Assembly (NCBI RefSeq): GCF_014843845.1
Contig: NZ_JHQS01000131.1
Span: 62,001 to 126,000 of the forward strand
Reading direction: 5' to 3'
Origin: Mesorhizobium amorphae
Lineage (GTDB): Bacteria > Pseudomonadota > Alphaproteobacteria > Rhizobiales > Rhizobiaceae
DNA: 64,000 nucleotides
A program made the position numbers and the translations under genes. The notes under the pieces were generated by a model, which saw only the letters and a program-made list of their open reading frames with translations, was not told the DNA's origin and made no database searches. Numbering within the stretch: the stretch's first letter is position 1; every line of letters begins with the position of its first letter. Shown here one piece after another: positions 1 to 8,086 of the stretch.

Positions 1-55
1 AGCGAGCGACCGCTTCGGCCAGCACCCTGTTGGAATTGCCCGCGAAGAGCTTCAT
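1..55 (-). CDS. prs: ribose-phosphate pyrophosphokinase, N-terminal 18 codons (runs off the window)
   Basis: Reading leftward from an ATG at 55 gives MKLFAGNSNRVLAEAVAR before the window edge. This is the conserved start of alphaproteobacterial PRPP synthetase, the enzyme that makes phosphoribosyl pyrophosphate from ribose 5-phosphate and ATP for nucleotide, histidine and tryptophan synthesis. An AGGA Shine-Dalgarno element precedes the ATG at good spacing. Only this fragment is visible, so the catalytic motifs cannot be checked; the call rests on the characteristic N-terminus. Confidence 0.85.
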   Translation of the reverse strand, partial: MKLFAGNSNRVLAEAVAR

Positions 56-211
56 GCACCGTTCCTGGCGAAGGATGGAGAGACCCGACAGACTCTCATG
101 AGCCTCTTAAGCGGGCTTTTAGCGGCCCGTGCCGGTATTGCAAGTCTCGTGATCGGGAATCCGCCGGCTAATCTCAAGAAAGACCTGCCCCCGAGGAAAG
201 CCTGCAACAGC

Positions 212-838
212 TCACCCGGCTTGCCCGCCGAGCCACGCGGCAAACTGGTCGATCGTCTGGTCGGCGATCCCCTGCATGGTCGCCGGAGCCACCGCTGTCC
301 AGCCTTCGCCACCCTTGACCGAGGGCGCCTTCTGCTGGCCGTTGATGCGATGCAGCCGGTTGCCGGCGGGATCATAGACGTCCCAGACATAGATGACGGT
401 GGTGTCGCTGCCTTCCGACATTGTCGAGAAATAGCCCTTCAGCACATGCGTGGCGGTCTGGTCGGTGCTGCCGGCGAGCGTGATGCCGCGCTGCCTGGCG
501 CGTGCCTGAAGCTCCGCCGTCAGCGGCGTCGCGGCCTCGACGGAGGCGCCGACGATCGGTGCGACCTGTAGCCGCGTCTTCGACAGGGCGGCGCTCTGGG
601 CCGGCGAGACAGGCGTGGATCCAGCCGGAGCAGCCGGAGTTGACGAAGGTGGTGCCGGGGCAGGGGCGGCGGCCGTGGTGCTGCCCGATGTGGCCGGCCC
701 CGATGTGCCTGGCAGCGTCTGCGCCGATGTCGTCGGCGGGGTGATGGCCGAGGGTTCGAGCACGTCCTTGGCATTGGTGCAGGCAGACAGCGCCAACGCC
801 AAAAGCAATGACACGGTCGTCACATGCGATCGTCTCAT
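212..838 (-). CDS. hypothetical lipoprotein
   Basis: The protein has 208 residues, starting at an ATG with an AAGGAG element upstream; longer readings start in sequence without a ribosome site. A short basic N-terminus and hydrophobic stretch end in a lipobox (LSAC), so it should be lipidated by Lgt (encoded nearby) and sit in the envelope. Residues 25-85 are rich in Pro, Ala, Ser and Thr and look like a flexible linker. The C-terminal half is more ordered and includes DTTVIYVWDVYDPAGNRLHR, resembling small rhizobial outer-membrane lipoproteins. No enzymatic motif is seen and the function is unknown. It is the last gene before prs on the same strand. Confidence 0.8.
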   Translation of the reverse strand: MRRSHVTTVSLLLALALSACTNAKDVLEPSAITPPTTSAQTLPGTSGPATSGSTTAAAPAPAPPSSTPAAPAGSTPVSPAQSAALSKTRLQVAPIVGASVEAATPLTAELQARARQRGITLAGSTDQTATHVLKGYFSTMSEGSDTTVIYVWDVYDPAGNRLHRINGQQKAPSVKGGEGWTAVAPATMQGIADQTIDQFAAWLGGQAG

Positions 839-899
839 TTGCCTGACAACTCCTTGGCGACGTTTGCCCTGATGAACGCGCCCCCCTCTCATTATGGAT

Positions 900-2051
900 T
901 CACTGCACGATCAAGTCGAGATCATGGCGGGAGAGCGGCTTCGGCTGGGATTCGGTGGTCAGGTAGGTGCGGCCAAGCGTCATCGCCGTCTCGGTTTCGG
1001 AGTCCATGATGATGATGTGGGAAAACAGCGTCATGTTGGGCGCGATCGGCTCGGGATTGCCCTGGTAGAACATCGGCATGTCCATCCAGGACGGGGTGAA
1101 GCGCGCGCCGACGGAGTAGCCGCAGGCGTTCAACCGGTGCTTGGTCAGATTGTGCGCCTCGAGCGTGCGGGCGTGCGCGTCGAAGACGTCGCCGAAGCTG
1201 TTGCCGGGCGTCATTGCCTTCTCCACCGCCAGAAGTGCCGCATGCGCGGCATCGAACAGCTCCTGATGGCGCTTCGACACCTTGCCGGTCAGCACGGTGC
1301 GCATCATCGGGGCATGGTAGTGGTGGAAGACGCCGGCCCATTCGAGCGTCAGCTGGTCGTTCTTGGTCAGCTTGCGGCGCCCGGACTTGTAGCGGCAGAG
1401 CAGGGCGTCGATACCCGAGCCGATGATGAACTCATTGGCCGGATAATCACCACCGCCGGCAAAGATCGCGCCTTGCATGGCGGCGAGGATCAGCGCCTCG
1501 TCGCCGCCCTGCTTGATCAGCGGCAGGGCCGCATCGAGCGCGTCGTCAGACAGGTTCGCGGCCTTTTCCGCCTTGGCGATTTCGGCCGGGCTCTTGAACA
1601 GGCGCAGCCGGCTGACGATGCCCGAGGCATCGGCGATCTGGCCGAAGGTCTGCAGCTGCTCGTCGAGGCGCCGGCCATTGTAAGCGGTCAGGCCATGGGT
1701 GTCGTATTCGACGCCGATGCGGGCGCCGAGCAGGTCGAGTTCGTTGAGCAGGTTGCGCAGGTCGATCGCCGGATTGGCGCCGTCGCGGTCGGTCCATAGC
1801 ACGATGTTGTCTATGATCGAGGTGTGGCGCGCCTGGCGCAGGTCGGCCGAGCGGGTGAGCAACACCATCGAGCCGTCGGCTTTCACCACCACGCACTGGA
1901 AGAAGCAGAAACCGAACGTGTCGTAGCCGGTGAGCCAGTACATGCTCTCCTGCGCGAACAGCAGCACGGCGTCGAGCTTCTTCTCGGCGAGCTCGATCAT
2001 CAGCCGGTCACGCCGGGCGTCAAATTCCGAGCGTTCGAAATGCAACGCCAT
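900..2051 (-). CDS. M24-fold (creatinase/aminopeptidase-like) hydrolase, probably not metal-dependent
   Basis: This 383-residue protein has the two-domain pita-bread layout: a creatinase-type N-terminal domain (residues 1-155, with SMYWLTGYDTFGF) and an M24-type C-terminal domain. The sites that hold the metal ligands in aminopeptidase P and methionine aminopeptidase are altered. The usual Asp in the LD-G motif is Glu near 237 (LEWAGVFHHYHAP), the second Asp is replaced by Pro, and the GHGIG-type His is replaced (CGYSVGARF). That pattern resembles creatinase or ectoine-hydrolase-like members that act on small C-N substrates, but the substrate cannot be named. The start ATG overlaps the pgeF stop (TGATG), so translation is probably coupled; a GTG one codon upstream is possible. 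Confidence 0.82.
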   Translation of the reverse strand: MALHFERSEFDARRDRLMIELAEKKLDAVLLFAQESMYWLTGYDTFGFCFFQCVVVKADGSMVLLTRSADLRQARHTSIIDNIVLWTDRDGANPAIDLRNLLNELDLLGARIGVEYDTHGLTAYNGRRLDEQLQTFGQIADASGIVSRLRLFKSPAEIAKAEKAANLSDDALDAALPLIKQGGDEALILAAMQGAIFAGGGDYPANEFIIGSGIDALLCRYKSGRRKLTKNDQLTLEWAGVFHHYHAPMMRTVLTGKVSKRHQELFDAAHAALLAVEKAMTPGNSFGDVFDAHARTLEAHNLTKHRLNACGYSVGARFTPSWMDMPMFYQGNPEPIAPNMTLFSHIIIMDSETETAMTLGRTYLTTESQPKPLSRHDLDLIVQ

Positions 2052-2845
2052 CACTCATTCTCCAAGACAATTGCTGAAACCTGTCGTCCGTAATCCGCTT
2101 CCTTGCGGTGCGTGGTGCGCCGGTAGGAGTAGAAAAGGTCTTCCTCGGCGTAAGTGCAGCGGCCGAGCCCCTCGGCCTGCACGCCGGCCTTGCCCAGCCG
2201 GTCGACCGTGTAGAGGTTGAGGTCGAACATCGCATGGCCAGTCTTTGCCGAAGGTGCGAAATAGCGCGCATTGCCGACGTCTGCGTCGACGAAGCGGGCG
2301 ACGAATTCCGGCCCGACCTCGTAGTTTTCCGGACCGATGGAGGGGCCGAGGACGGCGACCATGCGTTCGCGGCGAGCCCCTAAGCCCTCCATCGCGGAAA
2401 TCGTGTTCTCAAGCACGCCGGTGAGTGCACCTTTCCAGCCGGCATGCGCGGCGCCGATGACGCGCGCCTCGGCGTCGGCGAACAGGATCGGTCCGCAATC
2501 GGCCGTGGAGGCGCCGACGGCGATGCCCGGCCGGTCGGTGACGACGGCATCGGCCTTGGGCCGCTCGCCGGGGAAGGGCTCCCTGGCGATGACGACATCG
2601 GGCGAGTGGATTTGATGCGCGGTCAACAGATGGTTCGCCGGCACGCCCATCCAGTCGGCGACGCGACGGCGGTTTTCACGCACCAGCGCCTGGTCGTCGT
2701 TCGAACCCGTGCCGATGTTGAGGCCGCGGTAAATGCCGCTAGAGACACCGCCAATGCGGGTGAAATAGCCGTGGCGGATGCCTTGCGCTTTCGCCTCGTC
2801 CAGCAAGGGCGACCGAACGGGATCCGGTTTGGTCTGATTCAGCAT
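2051..2845 (-). CDS. pgeF: peptidoglycan editing factor / multicopper polyphenol oxidase (YfiH family)
   Basis: The protein is about 264 residues, the usual size for the DUF152/YfiH family. The signature CGPILFADAEARVIGAAHAGWKG provides the conserved Cys and His, and the upstream TAHQIHSPDV supplies another conserved His. Family members are described as purine nucleoside hydrolases/phosphorylases with laccase-like activity. In Escherichia coli, PgeF prevents misincorporation of serine into peptidoglycan precursors. The gene lies between a midA-like methyltransferase and an M24 protein, an order common in rhizobia. I chose the ATG at 2845; an in-frame TTG at 2881 would add 12 residues, and neither start has a strong ribosome site. 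Confidence 0.88.
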   Translation of the reverse strand: MLNQTKPDPVRSPLLDEAKAQGIRHGYFTRIGGVSSGIYRGLNIGTGSNDDQALVRENRRRVADWMGVPANHLLTAHQIHSPDVVIAREPFPGERPKADAVVTDRPGIAVGASTADCGPILFADAEARVIGAAHAGWKGALTGVLENTISAMEGLGARRERMVAVLGPSIGPENYEVGPEFVARFVDADVGNARYFAPSAKTGHAMFDLNLYTVDRLGKAGVQAEGLGRCTYAEEDLFYSYRRTTHRKEADYGRQVSAIVLENE

Positions 2846-2936
2846 GGATGGGTTTGTTGTCCGCGCGGGCGATTTCGTCAAGGCGAAGTTCGGACAGGTG
2901 GCATGACCCAGATGCCGGCTATGAGCCGTATCCCGG

Positions 2937-4004
2937 TCAGCAAGCGCTCGTTTTCGGCTGAATTTTCAACACTTTGAACAGCCCGCCCATCGCGTCTGGT
3001 CCGGCCAGGCGTTCGACGGCGTCGGAAATCGCCTGCCGCGCTTGCTCATCGGCGTTGGCGCCAAGCTGGCCGGCGCGCTCGACAAGGCCCATGCCGAGCA
3101 GGAAGTCGCCCTGCGTCGTCATCTGCGCATCGAGGCCGTGCGCCCGAACCGTCGCTGCAAGGGCGGCGAAGTCGACATGGGCGGTGAGGTCAGCCTCGCC
3201 CGGATTGGCCAGCACATTGTCGTGATCATGCTTGCGCAAGGCCTGCAGCGTGTCGCCGACGCCGGGTCTGAGATGGCCATAGTCGATGAACAGGCCGGCG
3301 CCGCCCTGTCCAGCGATTCTTTCGGCGATGGCCGCCATCAGCGCGCTGCGGGCCGGCGCCACCTCGACAACAGATCCTTCCGGCGCATCGGCGGCGTCAC
3401 CCGGCAGCAAGGACGGGTCGATGGAGCCGGCGCCGGCGAAGAAGCGCAAAGCATCCGCCTCGTCGAGGCCAACCATCCGTTCGCGCCAGCCTGCGCCGGC
3501 GCGGATGAATTGCCGGATGGGAACGGCATCGAACAGTTCATTGCCGACGATGAGCAGGGGCGCCTTCGGCAGCGTATCGATGGTTTCGTGCCAATCCAGC
3601 CTCACCGATTGGCCTGAAAGTGTCTGTTTCTGGATGCCGGTCAGGCGCGGGCTGGTTTCGATCATGGCGAAGGAGGCGTCGGCTACGAGTGCCGCATCGA
3701 GTCGCGAAAAGGCCCGCAGCATGTCCTTCATCAGCGTGCCGCGGCCGGGGCCGATTTCAGCGATGGTGACCGGCATTGGCCGGCCGGTCGCCTGCCAGGC
3801 CTGGTAGAGCCAGACAGCGACCAGTTCGCCGAACATCTGGCTGATTTCCGGCGCGGTGACGAAGTCGCCGCCCGCACCGAAAGGTTCGCGTGTCGTGTAG
3901 TAGCCGTCCGCAGGGTCGAAGAGGCAAAGCGCCATGTATTCGTTGACGGGGATCGGCCCCAGTGCGCCGATCAGGTCGACGATGCGGGCTTTCAGCCGCG
4001 TCAT
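2937..4004 (-). CDS. class I SAM-dependent methyltransferase, MidA/NDUFAF7 family
   Basis: The protein has 355 residues, full length for the DUF185/MidA family. The SAM-binding loop is IAEIGPGRGTLMKDMLR, near residue 100, followed by FAMIETSPRL (acidic residue that would contact the ribose). In mitochondria the homologue NDUFAF7 methylates an arginine of complex I subunit NDUFS2; bacterial members are presumed protein-arginine methyltransferases. The ATG overlaps the lgt stop codon by 4 bases (ATGA), so lgt and this gene are almost certainly cotranscribed and coupled. The pairing with lgt and pgeF is widespread in alphaproteobacteria, though no mechanistic link is known. Confidence 0.9.
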   Translation of the reverse strand: MTRLKARIVDLIGALGPIPVNEYMALCLFDPADGYYTTREPFGAGGDFVTAPEISQMFGELVAVWLYQAWQATGRPMPVTIAEIGPGRGTLMKDMLRAFSRLDAALVADASFAMIETSPRLTGIQKQTLSGQSVRLDWHETIDTLPKAPLLIVGNELFDAVPIRQFIRAGAGWRERMVGLDEADALRFFAGAGSIDPSLLPGDAADAPEGSVVEVAPARSALMAAIAERIAGQGGAGLFIDYGHLRPGVGDTLQALRKHDHDNVLANPGEADLTAHVDFAALAATVRAHGLDAQMTTQGDFLLGMGLVERAGQLGANADEQARQAISDAVERLAGPDAMGGLFKVLKIQPKTSAC

Positions 4005-4879
4005 GCCGGCTGCGGCTGCGTGACCGGCTTTGCGGTTACCATCGCCCAGATGCCGGCCAACACCATGGGCGTGGAAAGGATCATGCCCATGGTCAGCCAG
4101 TTGGTGCCCAAGAGATAGCCGAGCTGCTGGTCGGGTTCGCGGAAGAATTCGACGAAGATGCGCGACAGGCCGTAGCCGCAGATGAAAGCGCCACCGACGA
4201 AGCGCGGCGTCTTCAGCTTGAGCCTGGAATGGGTGAGGATGCGCAGCACGAGGAACAGCACCAGGCCTTCGAGCAGCGCTTCGTAGAGCTGACTAGGATG
4301 GCGCGAAAACGGCCCGCCATTGGGAAATTCGACCGCCCACGGCACGTCTGTCGGCCGGCCCCAGAGTTCGGAGTTGATGAAGTTGGCGACGCGCACAAGG
4401 CCGAGGCCGACCGGCACGCCGGCCGCTACGACGTCGAACAGCGACCAGGTGCGGATGCCGCGCTTGAGCGAAAACAGCGTCATGGCGAGGATGACGCCGA
4501 GCAGGCCGCCATGGAACGACATGCCGCCCTGCCAAACGGCAAAGATGTCGAGCGGATGGCCTATGTAGCGCGGCAGATCATAAAACAGCACATAGCCGGT
4601 GCGGCCGCCCAGCACGACGCCGATGGCCGCCCAGACGATGAAATCGTCGAGATCCTCGGGCTTCATCGGCAAGACGCCGTCCGGCCACAGCCTGGTATTG
4701 GTGACGAGACGCTTGGCGTACCACCAGGCGAAGAGAATGCCGACGATATAGCCGACGCCATACCAATGCACCGCCAGCGGCCCGATCTGGACGATGACCG
4801 GGTTGATGTTGGGAAAGGGCAGGGAGGCCAGCGGCAGCAGGAAATATTCGCTCAACAGGGTCTCCAAGGGTGCGGTCAC
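4001..4879 (-). CDS. lgt: prolipoprotein diacylglyceryl transferase
   Basis: This 292-residue polytopic inner-membrane enzyme transfers diacylglycerol from phosphatidylglycerol to the lipobox cysteine of prolipoproteins, the first step of lipoprotein maturation. It shows the Lgt hallmarks in order: SFHGGLLG (catalytic His region), the signature around RVANFINSELWGRPTD, and the C-terminal FVGGAFICGYGLSRIFVEFF. About seven hydrophobic segments can be counted. It is the first gene of the lgt / midA-like / pgeF / M24 run on the minus strand. Likely substrates in this window include the proteins encoded at 212-838 and 15247-15657. Confidence 0.97.
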   Translation of the reverse strand: MTAPLETLLSEYFLLPLASLPFPNINPVIVQIGPLAVHWYGVGYIVGILFAWWYAKRLVTNTRLWPDGVLPMKPEDLDDFIVWAAIGVVLGGRTGYVLFYDLPRYIGHPLDIFAVWQGGMSFHGGLLGVILAMTLFSLKRGIRTWSLFDVVAAGVPVGLGLVRVANFINSELWGRPTDVPWAVEFPNGGPFSRHPSQLYEALLEGLVLFLVLRILTHSRLKLKTPRFVGGAFICGYGLSRIFVEFFREPDQQLGYLLGTNWLTMGMILSTPMVLAGIWAMVTAKPVTQPQPA

Positions 4880-4960
4880 GTTCGGGCGCGGACCATGCGG
4901 CAGGGTTTTGGCAGGGTCAAGGCAAGGTGGAGGTTGCCCTAGTTGTCGCTGATGGCGGAC

Positions 4961-5200
4961 TCAACCCTGCGGCTTGCCGGCGACCATTTGCCTGAGGGCG
5001 TCATTGATCCTGTCCTGCCACCCGGGACCATCTTCCTGAAAATGGTCAAGCACGGCTCGATCGATCCTGATCGAAACAAGCTCCCTGACGTTCGGTGCAG
5101 CCGAGGGCTCGCGAATTGGCGGCGCCGGCTTTTTGATCGGCTTGAAGGCGGCTTCTGCGGCTGCCATCGGATTTGTCGGTCGGCGCGGAGGCGTTGCCAT
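4961..5200 (-). CDS. BrnA-like ribbon-helix-helix antitoxin-type protein (no partner toxin seen)
   Basis: The protein has 79 residues. A basic, proline-rich N-terminus is followed by RELVSIRIDRAVLDHF and GPGWQDRINDALRQMV, which matches the C-terminal ribbon-helix-helix (DUF4415/BrnA) signature of a beta strand, turn and paired helices ending in a GWQxRIN motif. BrnA normally sits behind the toxin gene brnT and represses the pair, but neither neighbour (lgt downstream, the ubiK-like gene divergent) encodes a BrnT-like toxin. It may be an orphan antitoxin or a stand-alone DNA-binding regulator. The ATG at 5200 was chosen because the domain starts just after it; an upstream extension to 5317 has no domain similarity. 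Confidence 0.72.
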   Translation of the reverse strand: MATPPRRPTNPMAAAEAAFKPIKKPAPPIREPSAAPNVRELVSIRIDRAVLDHFQEDGPGWQDRINDALRQMVAGKPQG

Positions 5201-5375
5201 TGGTTGAACCCTGATTGAGAGCGACTCGTTGCTTGACGCAAGTCGAACTACAATAGGCGACGTGGCGCCATCACGTACAGGCCAGCCTATCGAGGTGCAA
5301 TGCCGCACCAGCTTCAACGTTCTTGCATTCCGCGTGCGCCGCCACTACGTCAATTCGAACAAGCGAGGATTTGCC

Positions 5376-5678
5376 ATGTCGACGGGACCGAACCGCATTC
5401 TCGATGAATTCGCCAAGTTGATGACGGACGCCGCCGGGGCCGCTCAGGGGGTTCGACGCGAAATGGAGACCGCCTTCAAAGGGCAGGCCGAGCGCATCCT
5501 GAACTCGATGGACGTGGTGCAGCGCGAGGAATTCGAAGCCGCGCGCGAGATGGCCGCAAAGGCGCGGGAAGAGAACACCCGCCTTGCTGCGCGCATCGAA
5601 GCACTGGAGGCGAAGCTTGCCGAATTGACCGGACATGCCGCACCGGCGGCGGCGGCAAAGCCCAGATCAAAAAAATAA
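5376..5678 (+). CDS. UbiK-type accessory factor (BMFP/YqiC family)
   Basis: The protein has 100 residues. The core includes NRILDEFAKLMTDAAGAAQG, then a long helix with MDVVQREEFEAAREMAAKAR and a C-terminal coiled coil (ENTRLAARIEALEAKLAEL), which is the complete BMFP/UbiK architecture. In enterobacteria UbiK assists aerobic ubiquinone synthesis by bridging UbiJ and membranes and trimerises through the coiled coil. The tail is an Ala/Lys-rich linker. The ATG has a GAGGA element upstream; extending to the earlier in-frame start at 5229 would add unrelated sequence. It is divergent from the BrnA-like gene. Confidence 0.85.
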   Translation: MSTGPNRILDEFAKLMTDAAGAAQGVRREMETAFKGQAERILNSMDVVQREEFEAAREMAAKAREENTRLAARIEALEAKLAELTGHAAPAAAAKPRSKK

Positions 5679-5994
5679 TCTTAAACTTTTCCACAAAGCA
5701 CGATCCGAAAAAGCGCTTTGCCGTGAATCGCTTACCGGCATTGCATGAATCTTTGTGACAGCGCCTTTCCACATGCGAATGACGCAGTGCGAAAAATTGG
5801 GCTGTTCACGCGACTCCCGATCAATAGACTGAATTTGTTGCATGATTCGGAGCAGGGTCATGCGCCGGGCGGTGGGGTCCGGTCTGGGGTCTTTGCGTTT
5901 GAGAAGGTCCTGGCCGTCCGAGTTCTAGACAAGATTGTTCGTCGTGTGTGCCCCGCGGAGCGTGCGGCGCTCCCCTGAACACAGGAAGCATTCC
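5679..5994. other. intergenic region upstream of the YbjN-like gene
   Basis: No gene is supported in these 316 bases. The stretch is AT-richer than its surroundings at the left end and should hold the promoter of the YbjN/CsaA gene pair. A GGAAG element lies just before the ATG at 5995. I saw no convincing terminator for the ubiK-like gene other than a short A/T run after its stop. Confidence 0.5.
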
Positions 5995-6495
5995 ATGGAA
6001 CTTCTCGAACTCGAATTCTCCCGCGAAATCCACCCGGTGGATGTCATCGAGCAGGTGGCGCATAACAATGACTGGTCCTTCGAAAGGGCAGGCGACGACG
6101 AGATTTCGATTTCGGTAGCCGGCAGCTGGACCGACTATCATGTCTCATTCTCCTGGATGGAGGATTTTGAGGCGCTGCATCTGGCGTGCGCCTTCGATAT
6201 CAAGGTGCCGGAGGCACGCGCGCTCGAAGTGATGCGGTTGTTGTCGCTGATCAACGAGCAGATGCTGTTCGGCCATTTCGACCTCTGGGAGCAGGAAGGC
6301 GCGATCATGTTCCGCCAGTCGCTGCTGCTGGCCGGCGGAGTCGAGCCGTCGAGCCAGCAGGTCGAAGTGCTTTTGTCGTCGGCGCTGGAAGCCTGCGAAT
6401 GCTATTTCCAGGCGTTCCAGTTCGTCGTCTGGTCGGGAACCTCGGCCAAGGACGCGCTCGCCGGCGTGTTGTTCGAGACCTACGGAAACGCCTGA
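5995..6495 (+). CDS. YbjN domain-containing protein
   Basis: The 166-residue acidic protein matches the YbjN family found across Hyphomicrobiales. It contains NNDWSFERAGDDEISISVAG near the start, then a long amphipathic middle (RALEVMRLLSLINEQMLFGH), and ends in a helix-rich segment with WSGTSAKDALAGVLFETYG. YbjN relatives have a fold like type III secretion chaperones and are linked with stress tolerance and motility control, but the biochemical role is not established. It is followed after 5 bases by the CsaA-like gene, so the two are probably one operon. The start has a good Shine-Dalgarno (AGGAAG). Confidence 0.88.
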   Translation: MELLELEFSREIHPVDVIEQVAHNNDWSFERAGDDEISISVAGSWTDYHVSFSWMEDFEALHLACAFDIKVPEARALEVMRLLSLINEQMLFGHFDLWEQEGAIMFRQSLLLAGGVEPSSQQVEVLLSSALEACECYFQAFQFVVWSGTSAKDALAGVLFETYGNA

Positions 6496-6500
6496 GCCGA

Positions 6501-6860
6501 ATGAGTTCGAGCAACGCACGCAAGCCCGAGATCAGCTTTGCCGATTTCGACCGTGTCGACATCCGCGCCGGCACGATCATCGAGGCCGAGCCGTTTCCCG
6601 AAGCACGCAAGCCGGCGTTCAAGCTGAAGATCGATTTCGGTCCGGCGATCGGGGTGAAGAAATCCTCCGCGCAGATCACCAAATACTATGCGCCGGAAAC
6701 GCTGATCGGCCGGCAGGTGTTCGCGGTGGTCAATTTCCCACCGCGCCAGATCGGCCCGTTCATGTCGGAAGTCCTGACGCTCGGCTTTCCCGACGAGGAA
6801 GGAGCCGTGGTACTCGGCGCCATCGAGCGCAATGTGCCGGACGGCGGCAGGTTGTTTTAG
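6501..6860 (+). CDS. csaA: tRNA-binding domain protein, CsaA family
   Basis: This 119-residue protein is a free-standing OB-fold tRNA-binding domain, the size of Bacillus subtilis CsaA, a small dimeric protein with chaperone and export-related activity. Diagnostic features are FADFDRVDIRAGTI near the N-terminus and VVNFPPRQIGPFMSEVLTLG, then a C-terminal VPDGGRLF, all typical of the CsaA group rather than of the domain fused to methionyl-tRNA synthetase. It sits 5 bases after the YbjN gene and converges on the glycosyltransferase gene, overlapping its stop by 4 bases. Confidence 0.9.
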   Translation: MSSSNARKPEISFADFDRVDIRAGTIIEAEPFPEARKPAFKLKIDFGPAIGVKKSSAQITKYYAPETLIGRQVFAVVNFPPRQIGPFMSEVLTLGFPDEEGAVVLGAIERNVPDGGRLF

Positions 6861-7879
6861 GCGGCCAGCTTCCGCGTCGTCCCCAGTGCTTCCTCGACCG
6901 TATCGAGAAACATTTCCGCGCAGGCCTTCCAGCTGTAACGCATGGCGCGTTCGCGCGCTTCGGCGCGGTCGACATTGAGGGCGGCGAGTGACGCCTCGCG
7001 CAGGTCGTTCGACACCGCGCCGCCGACGCCGTCGCCGACGATGTCGATTGGCCCGGTAACCGGATAGGCGGCGACCGGCGTGCCGCTGGCTAAAGCTTCG
7101 ATGATGACGTTGCCGAACGTGTCGGTGCGGCTCGGAAAGACGAAGACATCGGCCGAGGCATAGATCTCGGCCAGTTCGTCATTCGGGCGGTGGCCGAGGA
7201 AATGCGCGTTCGGATAGCGCGCCTTGAGCTTGGCCAGTTCCGGCCCTTCGCCGACGACGACCTTGCTGCCGGGCAGTTCGAGGTCGAGGAATGCGGTCAG
7301 GTTCTTTTCGATCGCGACGCGGCCGACGCAGAGGAACACCGGACCGGGAAAGCCCAGATCCTTGCGCTTTTCCGGCCGGAAATGATCGGTGTCGACGCCG
7401 CGCGTCCAGGGCCTCAGCTTGTTGAAGCCGCGTGCCGCCAGATCATCGGCAAGCGACTGGGTGGCGACCAGGGTGCCTTGTCCTGAATTGTGGAAATCGC
7501 GCAGCCAGCGATAGGTCCAGCTTTCGGGGACAGGCAAGCGCGCGCTGAGATATTCGGGAAAGCGCGTGTGGTAGCTGGTGGTGAAGGGACGGCCGGCATT
7601 GCGGCAATAGCGGCGGGCCATGATGCCCAGCGGACCTTCGGTGACGATGTGGATGTGGTCGGCCTTGCGGGCCTCGATCAGGCGCGCGACATGGCCGGGA
7701 GTCGTCAGCGCCAGCCTTATGTCGGGATAGGTCGGCAGCGGCAAGGTGCGGAAGATGTTCGGAGTCAGGAAGCCGACCTCGACGTCGAAGGATTTCAACG
7801 TTTCGGTGAGCCGCTCCAGCGTGTGGACGACACCGTTGACTTGCGGGCGCCAGGCGTCGGTGACCATCAATATGCGCAT
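6857..7879 (-). CDS. GT4-type glycosyltransferase (mannosyltransferase-like)
   Basis: The protein has 340 residues with two Rossmann domains (GT-B fold). The N-terminal motif MRILMVTDAWRPQVNGVVHT is typical of GDP-mannose-dependent alpha-mannosyltransferases of the MgtA/PimB type. The C-terminal donor site has SRTDTFGNVIIEALASGTP, with the spaced Glu pair of family GT4. It probably glycosylates a membrane lipid or a surface polysaccharide. Neither the donor sugar nor the acceptor can be fixed from sequence. The start was set at 7879 because it opens directly on the conserved motif and follows an AAAGGG element; an upstream ATG adds unrelated residues. Confidence 0.88.
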   Translation of the reverse strand: MRILMVTDAWRPQVNGVVHTLERLTETLKSFDVEVGFLTPNIFRTLPLPTYPDIRLALTTPGHVARLIEARKADHIHIVTEGPLGIMARRYCRNAGRPFTTSYHTRFPEYLSARLPVPESWTYRWLRDFHNSGQGTLVATQSLADDLAARGFNKLRPWTRGVDTDHFRPEKRKDLGFPGPVFLCVGRVAIEKNLTAFLDLELPGSKVVVGEGPELAKLKARYPNAHFLGHRPNDELAEIYASADVFVFPSRTDTFGNVIIEALASGTPVAAYPVTGPIDIVGDGVGGAVSNDLREASLAALNVDRAEARERAMRYSWKACAEMFLDTVEEALGTTRKLAA

Positions 7880-8086
7880 GGCGGCCCTTTGCTGGAAAGG
7901 TCGTCGTTTGCCTTGATACGATGCCGGAACGGCGACCATGCGGCAGCCCTCGCTTCGCTCCAGCGCACCCGGACGGGCACGGCGTCGAAGTGAGGCGTCA
8001 GAGCCGAATCAATTGAAATCGCGCGCTTCATGCGCGCTCTTCACCATGGTTTCATGACGGGCGGATGAAGCCCCCTTGCCCGCAGA

